Of a stretch of 64,000 bases of DNA, positions 52,934 to 60,984 are shown in pieces (positions within the stretch are counted from its first letter, which is position 1; each line of letters starts with the position of its first letter). The notes under the pieces were generated by a model. That model had not been told where the DNA came from. It was given only the letters and a program-made list of their open reading frames with translations, and made no database searches. The translations under genes and the position numbers were made by a program. The DNA comes from Kitasatospora sp. Root107 (GTDB lineage Bacteria > Actinomycetota > Actinomycetes > Streptomycetales > Streptomycetaceae): assembly GCF_001424875.1 (NCBI RefSeq), contig NZ_LMCT01000067.1:239657-303656 (forward strand), read 5' to 3'.

Positions 52934-55126
52934 TCACGTGTAGTGACGGAGTGCGGCGTGGAGGTCGTCCCGGCGGATGCCCCGGGGGCCGCCGTCGAGC
53001 TCGTCCAGGCGGACCGTGGACAGGTCGATGTCGGCGCGGCGAAGCTCGGCGCTCAGGGCCTTGCCGACCTCGCGCAGCCGGTCCTGCTCGGTGCGGTTGT
53101 CCCACCGTCCCCAGCGCTGCGGGTCGGCCCGCACCAGGTGCGTGTGGAGCTGGGCGAGGGTGAGGCACTCGGCGTCCTCGGAGGCGAAGGCGTCCCGCAG
53201 GGCCGCGAGGACGGCGGGCGCTTCGGGCCGGGGTCCGGTGCTCCCGCCGGTCGTCACCGGATCCAGGGCGGGCAGGCCGGCGGCGAGCCGTTCCACTGCC
53301 CGCTGCTTGGCTCCGACGGCGTCCAGGAAGGTGGCTTTGCGCAGGATCGGGTCGGAGAGGCCGGGCGCGATGATGTAGAAGCAGCCGGCGTCGGCGAGGT
53401 CCCAGTCCCCCGGGGATGGGGTGAGGCGGTGCGGCATCCAGCCTTCGGAGATCGCGGTGTCAGAGCCGACGACCAGTGGCACGTCGGCCTTGCGGCACGG
53501 CAGCATGATGCGGATGCCGAACACGTCGGCGACGGCGTCGCCCACTACGTCGGCGGTGGCGTCCTGCGAGGCGAGGACGACGGTGAAGCGGGCCTTTCGG
53601 CCGATCCGCATCAGGTCGATGACCTTCGTCTTCTGCTTGGGCGTCAGCTGTGGGTGCTCGTCCACGAACACGAATCCGGCGGGTGACTCGTCGCTGACCT
53701 GCCAGTTGTCGACGTCGTCGTCCATCACCTGCGCCCGCGCCTTCGCGTAGGCGATTGCGTCGTCCAGCGCGTCGTCGATGTCCTCCGGCGTGTAGGCCTT
53801 GCGGGCCGCCAGGCGCCGCAGGGGCCCGAAGCCGCGTCCGGTCGGGTCGATGTCCCACGCGATGGCGTCGGTGCAGCTGGTGATGTAGTCCACCAGGCTC
53901 CGGATGACCGCCGACTTGCCGCCGCCTGGTGAGGCGATGAGCAGGATGTTCTGCCCGGCGAGGGTGAGCTCGGTGGGGGTGGCGTCCATGGACGGGCCGA
54001 GGACCATCGGGTTCTTGATGCTGTTGGAGCGCGGCGGGTAGGCGGGGTGGGTGGGCATCGGGTCGAAGGCGTCCGAGGTGACGATCCGCAGCACCACCGT
54101 GGCGGCGGCGCTCTTCTGCGGCTGGGCCATCACGCCGCCTTGGCGGACGCCGAGCAGTACGTCCAGGTTCGCCAGCTTGGCGACCAGGTCGGCCGGCTTG
54201 CCCTTGGTGAGGCGGGCTTCCGCCCGCCATCCCCACCGCTCTGCTGTGACGCCGGTGACCGACCCGACCGCCAAGCCCTCGGCGACCAGCGCCCGCAGGA
54301 TGCCGGCGGCGGCCAGCGCCGGATCGGTGACCTCACGCAGCGGGAACGGCTTGCCGGTGTCACCGCGGAACAGCTCCCGCTTCTCCTTGGCGTCACTCGC
54401 CTCGCCGGGCGGGACCTCGGTGCCCTCGGCTTCGCTGGCCTGGTCCTTCGCATCGGACTTGCTGCTGGGCTGGGCGAGTTCGGGCAGCAGCAGGTCTTCG
54501 GGTATCGGGCGGTGGGTGAGGCGGGGCGGATGGGTGCCGGTCCACCAGGCCAGGCCGGTGACGGCGAGCAAACCGAGCAGGGCGGCGAACGGTTGGTGGA
54601 AGGCGAGGATGCCCGTGGCGGTGGCGGCGCCGAGCAGGGCGGCGCCGCGCCGCAGACGGCCCAGAGAGCGAGCGCGGGCGATCTGCCGCTCGGTGGGCTG
54701 GACCGGGCGGAACCGGTCCTTGCGCATCTCGTTCAGGGACTTCTCCAGACGCCGCGCCGCCTCCCGTCGGAACGTGAGGTCCCCGCGCTGGGCCTGGGTC
54801 AGGCCGCCGTCGGACGCCTCTTCCTCCAGCCGGACGATCTTCTTGATCTCGGCAGTCAGGGCGTCCTCGGCGTCGGTGCGCCGTTCGTTGTGGGCTTCGA
54901 GCTGGCCGGCGACGATGCGGCGCCGGATCTCGTCCCCGGACTGGTCGGCGGTGGAAGCCCAGTGGCCGAGCCACGCGCCGAGGTAGCGGGCGCCGTCGCC
55001 GGTGCGGCGAGCCTGCGAACCGGCCCACCGGGCAGCCCGGTTGGGCACAGCCTCCGTGGCAGGCTCGGCGCCGGCCGCCTCGGCGGTTGCTCCAGTTGCG
55101 GTGGTGGGGTCGGTTTCGGTTCTCAA
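52934..55126 (-). CDS. FtsK/SpoIIIE-type conjugal DNA translocase (TraB/TraSA-like)
   Basis: A protein of about 730 residues. After a charged N-terminus there are two membrane helices (about 183-220: LLGAATATGILAFHQ and LLGLLAVTGLAWW), then the motor with Walker A ASPGGGKSA and Walker B FVFVDEHPQL. The C-terminal region should recognise transfer-site repeats. A single such protein moves double-stranded DNA between mycelia in streptomycete elements. TTG at 55124-55126 behind GGAG is the best start; the open frame beyond it is a shadow of the next gene. Confidence 0.9.
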   Translation of the reverse strand: MRTETDPTTATGATAEAAGAEPATEAVPNRAARWAGSQARRTGDGARYLGAWLGHWASTADQSGDEIRRRIVAGQLEAHNERRTDAEDALTAEIKKIVRLEEEASDGGLTQAQRGDLTFRREAARRLEKSLNEMRKDRFRPVQPTERQIARARSLGRLRRGAALLGAATATGILAFHQPFAALLGLLAVTGLAWWTGTHPPRLTHRPIPEDLLLPELAQPSSKSDAKDQASEAEGTEVPPGEASDAKEKRELFRGDTGKPFPLREVTDPALAAAGILRALVAEGLAVGSVTGVTAERWGWRAEARLTKGKPADLVAKLANLDVLLGVRQGGVMAQPQKSAAATVVLRIVTSDAFDPMPTHPAYPPRSNSIKNPMVLGPSMDATPTELTLAGQNILLIASPGGGKSAVIRSLVDYITSCTDAIAWDIDPTGRGFGPLRRLAARKAYTPEDIDDALDDAIAYAKARAQVMDDDVDNWQVSDESPAGFVFVDEHPQLTPKQKTKVIDLMRIGRKARFTVVLASQDATADVVGDAVADVFGIRIMLPCRKADVPLVVGSDTAISEGWMPHRLTPSPGDWDLADAGCFYIIAPGLSDPILRKATFLDAVGAKQRAVERLAAGLPALDPVTTGGSTGPRPEAPAVLAALRDAFASEDAECLTLAQLHTHLVRADPQRWGRWDNRTEQDRLREVGKALSAELRRADIDLSTVRLDELDGGPRGIRRDDLHAALRHYT

Positions 55127-55170
55127 CTCAGCTCCATCACTGTTCAGTTGGGGTGGGATTGGCGACGTGG

Positions 55171-55695
55171 TCAGCCGATGAGGAGCTGGCCGAGCCAGTT
55201 CGCGAGGGGGATGGCGGACCAGGCGGCGGCTCCGCCGAGGGAGATGGTCAGGCCCCAGGTGGAGCCGGTGAGCGCGCCGGAGAGCATGAGCAGGCGCTCG
55301 CCCCACTTCTTCGCGAAGTACAGGAACAGCCCGCAGATGACGAGGATGGCCAGCGCAATCCAGGACCCGGAGAACGTCAGCTCGGTGTGCTGGCCGACAT
55401 CGACCGCCCCGCCGCCGCCGACCATGCCCTTGCTGAGCAGGTCGCCGGCGCGGTTGCCCGACGCGGTGGTCTCCCCGGAGATCAGGGCGAGCAGGCCGCC
55501 CGCGCAGGACGACGCCAGCACCATCACCAGCAGCCCGAGCAGGTAGGGGACGAGGAACTTCTTCCTCTTGAGGGCCTTGAACTTGCGGCCGTTCTGGAAG
55601 TACAGGAACGCGAAGGTGGAGACGAACAGCAGGAACCCGAACCCGGACCCGGCGAGGGTGACGGTGTGGGTGGTGTCGAAGGCGAGCGAGGTCAC
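55171..55695 (-). CDS. AICE membrane protein (Spd-like), function unknown
   Basis: A 174-residue protein with four or five membrane helices (FGFLLFVSTFAFLYF, VPYLLGLLVMVLASSCAGGLLAL, WIALAILVICGLFLYFA, GALTGSTWGLTISLGGAAAW). Its GTG start overlaps the 23-codon frame upstream. Lying just before the translocase, it probably helps form or spread the transfer channel, as Spd proteins do. Confidence 0.78.
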   Translation of the reverse strand: MTSLAFDTTHTVTLAGSGFGFLLFVSTFAFLYFQNGRKFKALKRKKFLVPYLLGLLVMVLASSCAGGLLALISGETTASGNRAGDLLSKGMVGGGGAVDVGQHTELTFSGSWIALAILVICGLFLYFAKKWGERLLMLSGALTGSTWGLTISLGGAAAWSAIPLANWLGQLLIG

Positions 55696-55763
55696 CGGGC
55701 ATCTCCGATCGGGAAGTTGAGCAGGACAGAGGCGGCGTGAGCGGCGGGGGTCGGGGTGGTCAT
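55692..55763 (-). CDS. 23-residue coupled micro-ORF
   Basis: ATG at 55761-55763 overlaps the stop of the upstream gene (ATGA), and its own stop overlaps the GTG of the downstream membrane gene (GTGA). The product is MTTPTPAAHAASVLLNFPIG plus three residues. The double overlap suggests it is translated, perhaps only to couple its neighbours. Confidence 0.5.
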   Translation of the reverse strand: MTTPTPAAHAASVLLNFPIGDAR

Positions 55764-56380
55764 CCGATGGCGCCGGAGGTGATGGCGGTGGTCAGGGCGA
55801 TGGCCCAGGCGAGGGCCGGCGGGTGGGTGAGCGTGCCGAGCACGACGGTCCAGGCGGCGAGGCGGGCGATGGTGCGGCCCAGCGGGAGCCGGCGGACCCA
55901 GTGACGGACGATCAGAACCCCGGTCAGCGCCATCAGGCCCAGGCACAGTCCGGGGTCGGCGATGTCGGCGGCCGGCGCGAACGAGCCGGACACATCCGCG
56001 ACCACCGAGCGCCAGAGCCAGGCCGGTCCGGCGAGGACGGTCGTGGCGGCGGCGGTGTTGGGCCAGAGCTGGACGGCGCGGCGCAGGGCGGTGGCGGCGC
56101 GGCGGACCTTGGGCCAGTCGATCAGGTGGTCCGCGTCATCCGCTTTGGGCGGGATCGCGGCGTCCAGCCTGGCCTGCCGGCTCTCCTCGGTGAGCGCGGC
56201 GAGGTTCTCCGCGATCCCGCCCAACGCTGCGTAGTTGGTGCCGACGACCGGGGGGCGGGGCCGGGTCCAGAAGTCCTCCACCAGCCGCTCCGCCGCCAAG
56301 TCCCGATCCTGGGGCGGGAGCGGGGTGGTGATGTCGGGGGCGTGGGTGGGACGGGGCGGGATCTCGCTGGTGTCAGGCAT
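55760..56380 (-). CDS. AICE membrane protein, function unknown
   Basis: A 206-residue protein. The N-terminal half is soluble (RDLAAERLVEDFWTRPRPPVVGTNYAALG), the C-terminal half has three or four membrane helices (VLAGPAWLWRSVVADV, LCLGLMALTGVLIV, LAAWTVVLGTLTHPPALAWAIALTTAI). The ATG at 56378-56380 lies just beyond the 43-residue gene's stop. Part of the transfer/spread operon. Confidence 0.74.
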   Translation of the reverse strand: MPDTSEIPPRPTHAPDITTPLPPQDRDLAAERLVEDFWTRPRPPVVGTNYAALGGIAENLAALTEESRQARLDAAIPPKADDADHLIDWPKVRRAATALRRAVQLWPNTAAATTVLAGPAWLWRSVVADVSGSFAPAADIADPGLCLGLMALTGVLIVRHWVRRLPLGRTIARLAAWTVVLGTLTHPPALAWAIALTTAITSGAIG

Positions 56381-56504
56381 CTGCGGCCCCCTTGCGGGCT
56401 CGGCGGAGCGGGGACAGGAGGGTGCGGGCGCATATCGCGAGCAGCAGCCAGAAGCTGGTGGCCGCGCTGGAGGCGAAGAACGCGAGGAAGAGCAGGTCGA
56501 GCAC
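56373..56504 (-). CDS. 43-residue single-span membrane protein
   Basis: GTG at 56502-56504 is preceded by GGGAGG five bases upstream. The product starts MLDLLFLAFFASSAATSFWL and is one membrane helix with a basic tail (RRARKG). The strong ribosome site and overlap with the next start support a real gene. Confidence 0.62.
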   Translation of the reverse strand: MLDLLFLAFFASSAATSFWLLLAICARTLLSPLRRARKGAADA

Positions 56505-56523
56505 GTGTGCCTCCCTTGCGGGG

Positions 56524-56844
56524 TCAGTGGGTGAGCAGGAACCGCAGCAGCGCTGGGCCGGCGTGGACGGCGGCCAGGCCGAGCAGCGGTCCGGCAGTGA
56601 GGCGGGCGAGGTCTGCGGCGGCGGCGCGGGTGCGGGCGGATCCTCGGCGAGCCAGACGCCACAGCCGCACGGCGGCGAGCAGGTAGAGCCCGCTGGCGGC
56701 GGCGTGGGCGGGCCACCAGGGCAGCGCCCAGGCCAGTGCGGCGAGGTCGGCGGCCACCGCGACGGGGCGCCGACCTGCGGCGGAGATGCGGTGGGGCCAG
56801 GCGGGCAGGCCGCAGACGGCGGCCACCAGGTCACGGATGATCAC
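56524..56844 (-). CDS. Small AICE membrane protein
   Basis: A protein of about 106 residues starting at GTG 56844 (IIRDLVAAVCGLPAWPHR) behind GAGGGG. It has two or three hydrophobic helices (AVAADLAALAWALPWW, ASGLYLLAAVRLW, LTAGPLLGLAAVHAGPALL). No domain was recognised. Confidence 0.66.
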   Translation of the reverse strand: MIIRDLVAAVCGLPAWPHRISAAGRRPVAVAADLAALAWALPWWPAHAAASGLYLLAAVRLWRLARRGSARTRAAAADLARLTAGPLLGLAAVHAGPALLRFLLTH

Positions 56845-56882
56845 GGAGCGGCCCCTCTCAATGCGGCCAGGCAGGGTGGGTG

Positions 56883-57107
56883 TTAGGCGAGGTCGAGCAC
56901 GGCGCCGAGCAGGGACAGGGCGATCACGGCCCCGGCGCCGGCGAACACCGGGAACAGCAGGTCGGTGAGGACCTCGCTGCTGACCGGGCGGCCCCGGGAG
57001 GCGGAGCGGGCCCAGCCCAGCAGCAGCGGAATGGTGTAGACGGTGGCGAAGATCAGGACCAGCGCCCACAGCGGCAGTGCCGCCAGCGCGGACACAACAG
57101 CACGCAT
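56883..57107 (-). CDS. Small AICE membrane protein with two helices
   Basis: A 74-residue protein starting at ATG 57107 behind GGAG. Two membrane helices (ALPLWALVLIFATVYTIPLLL and LFPVFAGAGAVIALSLLGAVL) flank a short charged loop, like small Spd proteins of streptomycete plasmids. It ends with TAA, rare in this genome. Confidence 0.7.
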   Translation of the reverse strand: MRAVVSALAALPLWALVLIFATVYTIPLLLGWARSASRGRPVSSEVLTDLLFPVFAGAGAVIALSLLGAVLDLA

Positions 57108-57132
57108 TCGAAGCTCCAAGGAGCGAAGAGAT

Positions 57133-57165
57133 CGGGCCCCGGGCGGCAGTACCGCCCGGGGCCCG
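57133..57165 (-). terminator. Hairpin after the peptidoglycan-binding gene
   Basis: A perfect 14-bp stem (CGGGCCCCGGGCGG and complement, loop CAGTA) just after the 57184 stop, followed on the minus strand by TCTCTTCG. Probably reduces read-through into the small membrane genes. Confidence 0.75.
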
Positions 57166-57183
57166 TTCCGGTTGGTGTGGTGG

Positions 57184-57534
57184 TCAGTTGGCGGTGCGCA
57201 GGCACGGCGAGTCGATGTGCGTTCCGCCCTCGGCGGTCTTGAGGGCGGTGCGGGTCTGGGGTCCGACGACGCCGTCGATGTCGATTCCGGCGCAGGTCTG
57301 GAAGAGGGTGACGGCCTCGGCGGTCAGCGGGCCGAAGCGGCCGTCGACGGTCAGCGGGGTGAGCTGGGTCAGCTCGGCGTTGAGCTGTCGCTGGAGGTCG
57401 GCAACCGCCGAGGACGCCGTGCCCTGGACCAAGGCGGTCGGGGCGGTGGCCTGGGCGGGGACGGCGGTGCCGAGGGCGATGGCGGCGGTGAGGGCGAGGG
57501 CTGCGGTGGTGGTGCGGGTGCGCAGGGTGCTCAC
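57184..57534 (-). CDS. Secreted peptidoglycan-binding protein
   Basis: A 116-residue protein with a Sec signal peptide (TTTAALALTAAIALGTAVPAQA) and one PG_binding_1 domain (VADLQRQLNAELTQLTPLTVDGRFGPLTAEAVTLFQ, IDGVVGPQTRTAL). Two cysteines may form a disulfide. In a conjugative operon it may localise transfer proteins or act on the cell wall at mating sites; no catalytic domain is attached. Confidence 0.85.
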   Translation of the reverse strand: MSTLRTRTTTAALALTAAIALGTAVPAQATAPTALVQGTASSAVADLQRQLNAELTQLTPLTVDGRFGPLTAEAVTLFQTCAGIDIDGVVGPQTRTALKTAEGGTHIDSPCLRTAN

Positions 57535-57703
57535 GGTTGCGGGTCTCCTTCACGCGGGCGGAGGGGGCCGTGGTGGTCCCGGAACTCCCCTTCACCCCCG
57601 GCCAGATGGGCCGGGGGATCAGGCAGCCACGGGGCTCATAGACATGGGCATGACAGGGCATCGCACATAGGAGTGGCGGCGCGGTTCCGGGCTGGGGTGG
57701 GGG

Positions 57704-57940
57704 TTAGCGGCCGAGGCGGTCGCGGCTGGTGCCGGGAGCGGGCCTGGGGCTGAGCAGGCGGCGACCGCGGTTGTCGGTGGCGGCCGGCTCCGGGTGGATC
57801 TCGCGCTCGGGCAGCGAGGCGGTCCTGTCGCTGCCGAACCAGGGGCCGGAGCTGGACTGGCCGCCGGTGCGGGTGGTGGTTGAACCCGACTGCGAGGAAC
57901 CGGAGTTGCTGGCGAGGCCGAGGTAGGAGCGGATGCCCAT
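57704..57940 (-). CDS. Small AICE protein, polar and low-complexity
   Basis: A 78-residue protein starting MGIRSYLGLASNSGSSQSG, Ser/Gly/Arg-rich and probably disordered. Its ATG overlaps the stop of the 31-residue frame (ATGA). No domain was recognised. Confidence 0.58.
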   Translation of the reverse strand: MGIRSYLGLASNSGSSQSGSTTTRTGGQSSSGPWFGSDRTASLPEREIHPEPAATDNRGRRLLSPRPAPGTSRDRLGR

Positions 57941-58035
57941 CACTGGCCCTTCCCGTCGGAGGGGCCGCTCGGCGGCGGGGGCGGGGTGGGGATCTGCGGC
58001 GTGCCGTAGCCGCCGTTGACGTTGTAGTCGCTCAT
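57940..58035 (-). CDS. 31-residue Pro-rich peptide gene
   Basis: ATG at 58033-58035 opens a frame reading MSDYNVNGGYGTPQIPTPPP and ending GPSDGKGQ. GGAGATCACC lies just upstream. The stop overlaps the next ATG. Similar short Gly/Pro peptides occur in AICE transfer operons; function is unknown. Confidence 0.55.
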   Translation of the reverse strand: MSDYNVNGGYGTPQIPTPPPPPSGPSDGKGQ

Positions 58036-58055
58036 GACGGTGATCTCCTGCTCTG

Positions 58056-59120
58056 TCAGGCAGCTTGGGCGTGCTCGGAGTTGAGACGCTGGTAGACGCG
58101 ACCGACGTAGGACGGTGCGCGGGTGGCACGGCGGCCGGCCTCGCGCAGCGGTACCCGCTCGCGCCAGCACCGCTCGATCTCGGCCGCGGCCTCGTCCTCG
58201 GACAGACGGACCGGAGCCGGGGCCTCACTGTCGTCGCTCTCGTCCTCGGTGGACGGCTCACCGGCCGCGGGGTCGTCGGCGGTGGACGGCTCGGCCGGTT
58301 CGGTGGACACCGCGGCGTCCACCGGATCCGGCACCGTGACCCCGGACGGCTCCGGTGCGGGCACCGGGATGCTCTCGGCCGGGGCCGGGTGGGTCTCCGC
58401 GGGGGTGGTGGGCGTCCACCAGGGCGCGGTGGCCGGGACAGTGGACGCGGGGTGGACGGTGGTGCCGTCCACCGGCCCCGCCGGCCCCGCCGGAGCCGCT
58501 TCGAGCGCCACCGGGACGGCCGGGAGCAGTACGGGCAGCGGGCTGGCGGAGACCGGATCCACGGCCTCGGGGGCGGTGGACGCTGCGGTGTACAGCGGCC
58601 ACGGGGCGGCCTCGGGCTCGGGCAGAGTCGGCGCCTGGTGGTGCTGGCGGGCGCGGCGGGCGAGCTGGACCAGGGCCTTGCGGTAGGCGGGCCCGGCCTC
58701 GGCGACCAACAGCAAAAGCAGGGGCGGGATCAGGTGCACCGCCACGCCGACCAGGTCCTTTGCCAGGGCGGAGTGACCGATGTTGAGCCACACCGTGGAC
58801 AGGCCGGTGGCCCAACGGAACAGCCGCGTCCACCACCCGCCGTCAGCTCCGAAGCGGGCCAGGACGCTATCGGCCTGGAGGGCGAGGATGAAGCAGCCGT
58901 CCGTGCCGATCACCATCACCGGGCCGGTCAGGTAGCCGGTGGAGTGGGCGTCCACGAAGGGGGCGGCGGTGGACATGCTCGCCGCGACCACCGCCCCCGT
59001 CAGCACCCACGTGCCGGCCGTGATGACCGCCGACGTCCGACGAACCTGCTCTTCGGTGGGCACATCCGCACCCTCCAACTGACCACCGGCGTCCACCGGG
59101 TGGACGCGGGGGGCGTTCAC
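58056..59120 (-). CDS. DUF2637-like (SpdB-type) membrane protein
   Basis: A 354-residue protein. Four membrane helices in the first 140 residues include WATGLSTVWLNIGHSAL, close to the pattern in the chromosomal DUF2637 protein at 36869. A long Pro/Ala/Glu-rich linker follows, then a C-terminal helix-turn-helix-like part (DEAAAEIERCWRERVPLREAGRRATRAPSYVGRVYQRL). The GTG start overlaps the preceding stop (GTGA). SpdB proteins aid spread of the element between hyphal compartments. Confidence 0.8.
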   Translation of the reverse strand: MNAPRVHPVDAGGQLEGADVPTEEQVRRTSAVITAGTWVLTGAVVAASMSTAAPFVDAHSTGYLTGPVMVIGTDGCFILALQADSVLARFGADGGWWTRLFRWATGLSTVWLNIGHSALAKDLVGVAVHLIPPLLLLLVAEAGPAYRKALVQLARRARQHHQAPTLPEPEAAPWPLYTAASTAPEAVDPVSASPLPVLLPAVPVALEAAPAGPAGPVDGTTVHPASTVPATAPWWTPTTPAETHPAPAESIPVPAPEPSGVTVPDPVDAAVSTEPAEPSTADDPAAGEPSTEDESDDSEAPAPVRLSEDEAAAEIERCWRERVPLREAGRRATRAPSYVGRVYQRLNSEHAQAA

Positions 59121-59275
59121 TGTCCACCGCCGGTGGACAACCCGAGCGACCGGCGGTCCCGCTCACGCAGCACTGCCAGCTTGAGCTGCCAGCGCCGGGC
59201 GTCGGCGGCGTTGAGCTCGGCGGCCTGGCGCACCCGACGCAGCGACTCGTCCACCTGCGGGGCACTGGTGGTCAT
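59117..59275 (-). CDS. 52-residue helical protein
   Basis: ATG at 59273-59275 overlaps the preceding stop, and its stop overlaps the GTG of the SpdB-like gene. The product MTTSAPQVDESLRRVRQAAE continues as one charged helix (LNAADARRWQLKLAVLRERD). The coupled layout argues for translation. Confidence 0.6.
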   Translation of the reverse strand: MTTSAPQVDESLRRVRQAAELNAADARRWQLKLAVLRERDRRSLGLSTGGGQ

Positions 59276-59556
59276 CACGCGGCCTCGCCGTACGTGGTGG
59301 CCGGCGGGCGACGACGGACGGCCAGCCGAACCAGCGGCACCGACGCCGAGCGAAGCAGGCGCTCCGCGTAGGCGGCCAGCTCGAAGTCCTCCCGGCGCAG
59401 GTCCTCCAGCACCGCGCCGGCCACGTCCAGCCGCACCGCCCGCTCCTCCGGGGATTCGCCCGGTACGCCGGCGAACAGCTCGGCGTCGACGCCGAGCGCC
59501 AGCTCCGCGAACTCATCGAGGCTGTAGGCGTGTTGGCCTGCGACAATGTTCCTCAT
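59275..59556 (-). CDS. First gene of the AICE transfer operon, function unknown
   Basis: A 93-residue acidic helical protein (AYSLDEFAELALGVDAELFAGVPGESPEERAVRLDVAGAVLEDL). It is the promoter-proximal gene of the minus-strand operon, about 500 bases below the promoter at 60058. A short basic tail (VRRRPP) could bind nucleic acid. GAGGAACCACGACCC precedes its ATG. Confidence 0.66.
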   Translation of the reverse strand: MRNIVAGQHAYSLDEFAELALGVDAELFAGVPGESPEERAVRLDVAGAVLEDLRREDFELAAYAERLLRSASVPLVRLAVRRRPPATTYGEAA

Positions 59557-60135
59557 GGGTCGTGGTTCCTCTCTCAGGTAGGCACGGCCCTGAGCGGCTC
59601 CGGTGTTCCAGCACCGGGGCCGCAGCCGTATCGGACGGGGTGGATCAGGCGCTCAACGAGCAGCCGCGGGACCCGACGTACCGCCGCCGAAGCGGTGCAC
59701 GCCGGGAACCGTGAACGCTGGTCGAGAAGCCTCACCGGCAAACGGCACGGTGAGGCGACCTATGGGACTCGCGGATCAGCAGGCCCATCGGGACCTCCTC
59801 CAGTTGGCACGGACAAACGGATTCACACTGCAAGGGGGGTCACGCCCCCACTCTCCGGCCGTTGCTCGCGGTCACCGGGCCACCTCGCCAGTAGGAGCCG
59901 AAGCCCTGTTCACCTGGCCTTTGCGGAGATTGCAGCGTCCTCCGCCTCAACTCACAGCCACCCAACTCGGGCCACTGCTACGTGCATCTGTGCAGGTCAG
60001 AGCAGCCCAAAGAAGGCCCCTCTGTGTCACCCCTGTCTCACTTGGTGCGACGTGTTCAACATAGACAACCTGCTTAGGCAGGTCAAGAGAGTTGGGTTTC
60101 TCGCGCATGTTGGGTGGCTGCCTTAGCATTGGCGC
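59557..60135. other. Long leader and divergent promoter region of the AICE
   Basis: About 580 bases. The operon promoter at 60058-60086 would give a leader of roughly 490 bases before the 59275 gene. I see no convincing coding sequence in it; an 18-codon frame with GGAGGAG near 59790 on the minus strand is the only candidate. The length suggests leader regulation or an antisense signal. Confidence 0.55.
60058..60086 (-). promoter_or_regulatory. AICE transfer-operon promoter with embedded operator
   Basis: On the minus strand TTGACC (60081-60086) and TATGTT (60058-60063) are separated by exactly 17 bases. The spacer and the -35 carry a perfect palindrome, ACCTGC-TTAG-GCAGGT (60068-60083). The GntR repressor gene starts 50 bases away on the other strand, so autoregulated repression, as by KorSA, is likely. 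Confidence 0.72.
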
Positions 60136-60984
60136 ATGAGCCTTGACCCGGATGACTCCCGCGCGCCGTATCAGCAGGTCAGTAGCTCTCTGCGCGCGTC
60201 GATCCTCACCAAGAAGCCAGGCTTTGAGCCGGGCGACAAACTTTCGTCAGGCCCGCAGCTGGCCAAGCATTTTGGCGTGGCGCGCGGGACGATCGACCGA
60301 GCGCTGGAGATCCTTCGGTCCGAGGGACTGATCGTGACGAGGCAGGGCAGCGGCTCCTTCGTCCGGGAGCGGACCTCCCGGCCGGTCGGCCTCCGGCCGC
60401 ACTTGGAAGCAGCGTTCGAGCAACAGCAGGTGACCCTCGACTTCGCGGGCTTCTCCAGCGAGACACTGCACAGCGCGCTACAGGAACCGCTCGACAAGGT
60501 GCGGTCCGGTCGCCTGGCGCCGGAGTCCATCACCGTCCGGCTGCTGCTGCCTGACACCTCGGAGCCGATGGCGGTGCCGGTCCTGGTGGACAGCCTCAAG
60601 GATGAGGTGGCACTTCGGGACCGAGCTCGGAACATCGCGCTCACAAGCGCGGGCGGTATCGCCCACTCGGTAGAGATGCTGGCCGAGTTGGGGCTCGTTC
60701 AGTCGGCCACGGTGCAGGTGAAGGTGCACCGGGCGTCCAGCCTCTTCAAGCTGTACATCCTGAACCGCTCGGAGGCGTTCTTCGGGTTCTACCCTCTCCG
60801 GGAACGGACCGTGGCGCTCAACGGCAACGACCACACGTTCTACGACGTCACCGGCAAGGACACCACGCTGTTCCACCATGCTGCCGGCCCGGATGATGCT
60901 TCCCTCGGCTCGCAGTACGTCCAGCAGGCACAGATGTGGTTCGACAGCGTGTGGTCCACGATCGCGTACGAGCGCCAGCCATGA
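60136..60984 (+). CDS. GntR-family regulator (KorSA-like)
   Basis: A 282-residue protein. The N-terminal winged helix (YQQVSSSLRASILTKKPGFEPGDKLSS, LAKHFGVARGTIDRALEILRSEGLIVTRQGSGSFV) is standard GntR. The C-terminal domain (about 90-282) is longer than the plain UTRA type and could sense a ligand. It probably represses the operon at 60058 and its own gene. It overlaps the HAD gene by four bases. Confidence 0.9.
   Translation: MSLDPDDSRAPYQQVSSSLRASILTKKPGFEPGDKLSSGPQLAKHFGVARGTIDRALEILRSEGLIVTRQGSGSFVRERTSRPVGLRPHLEAAFEQQQVTLDFAGFSSETLHSALQEPLDKVRSGRLAPESITVRLLLPDTSEPMAVPVLVDSLKDEVALRDRARNIALTSAGGIAHSVEMLAELGLVQSATVQVKVHRASSLFKLYILNRSEAFFGFYPLRERTVALNGNDHTFYDVTGKDTTLFHHAAGPDDASLGSQYVQQAQMWFDSVWSTIAYERQP

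Noticed and set aside
59530..60126. Plus-strand frames of about 150-200 codons in the AICE leader
   Set aside because: They cross the promoter/operator, have mixed composition and no ribosome site.
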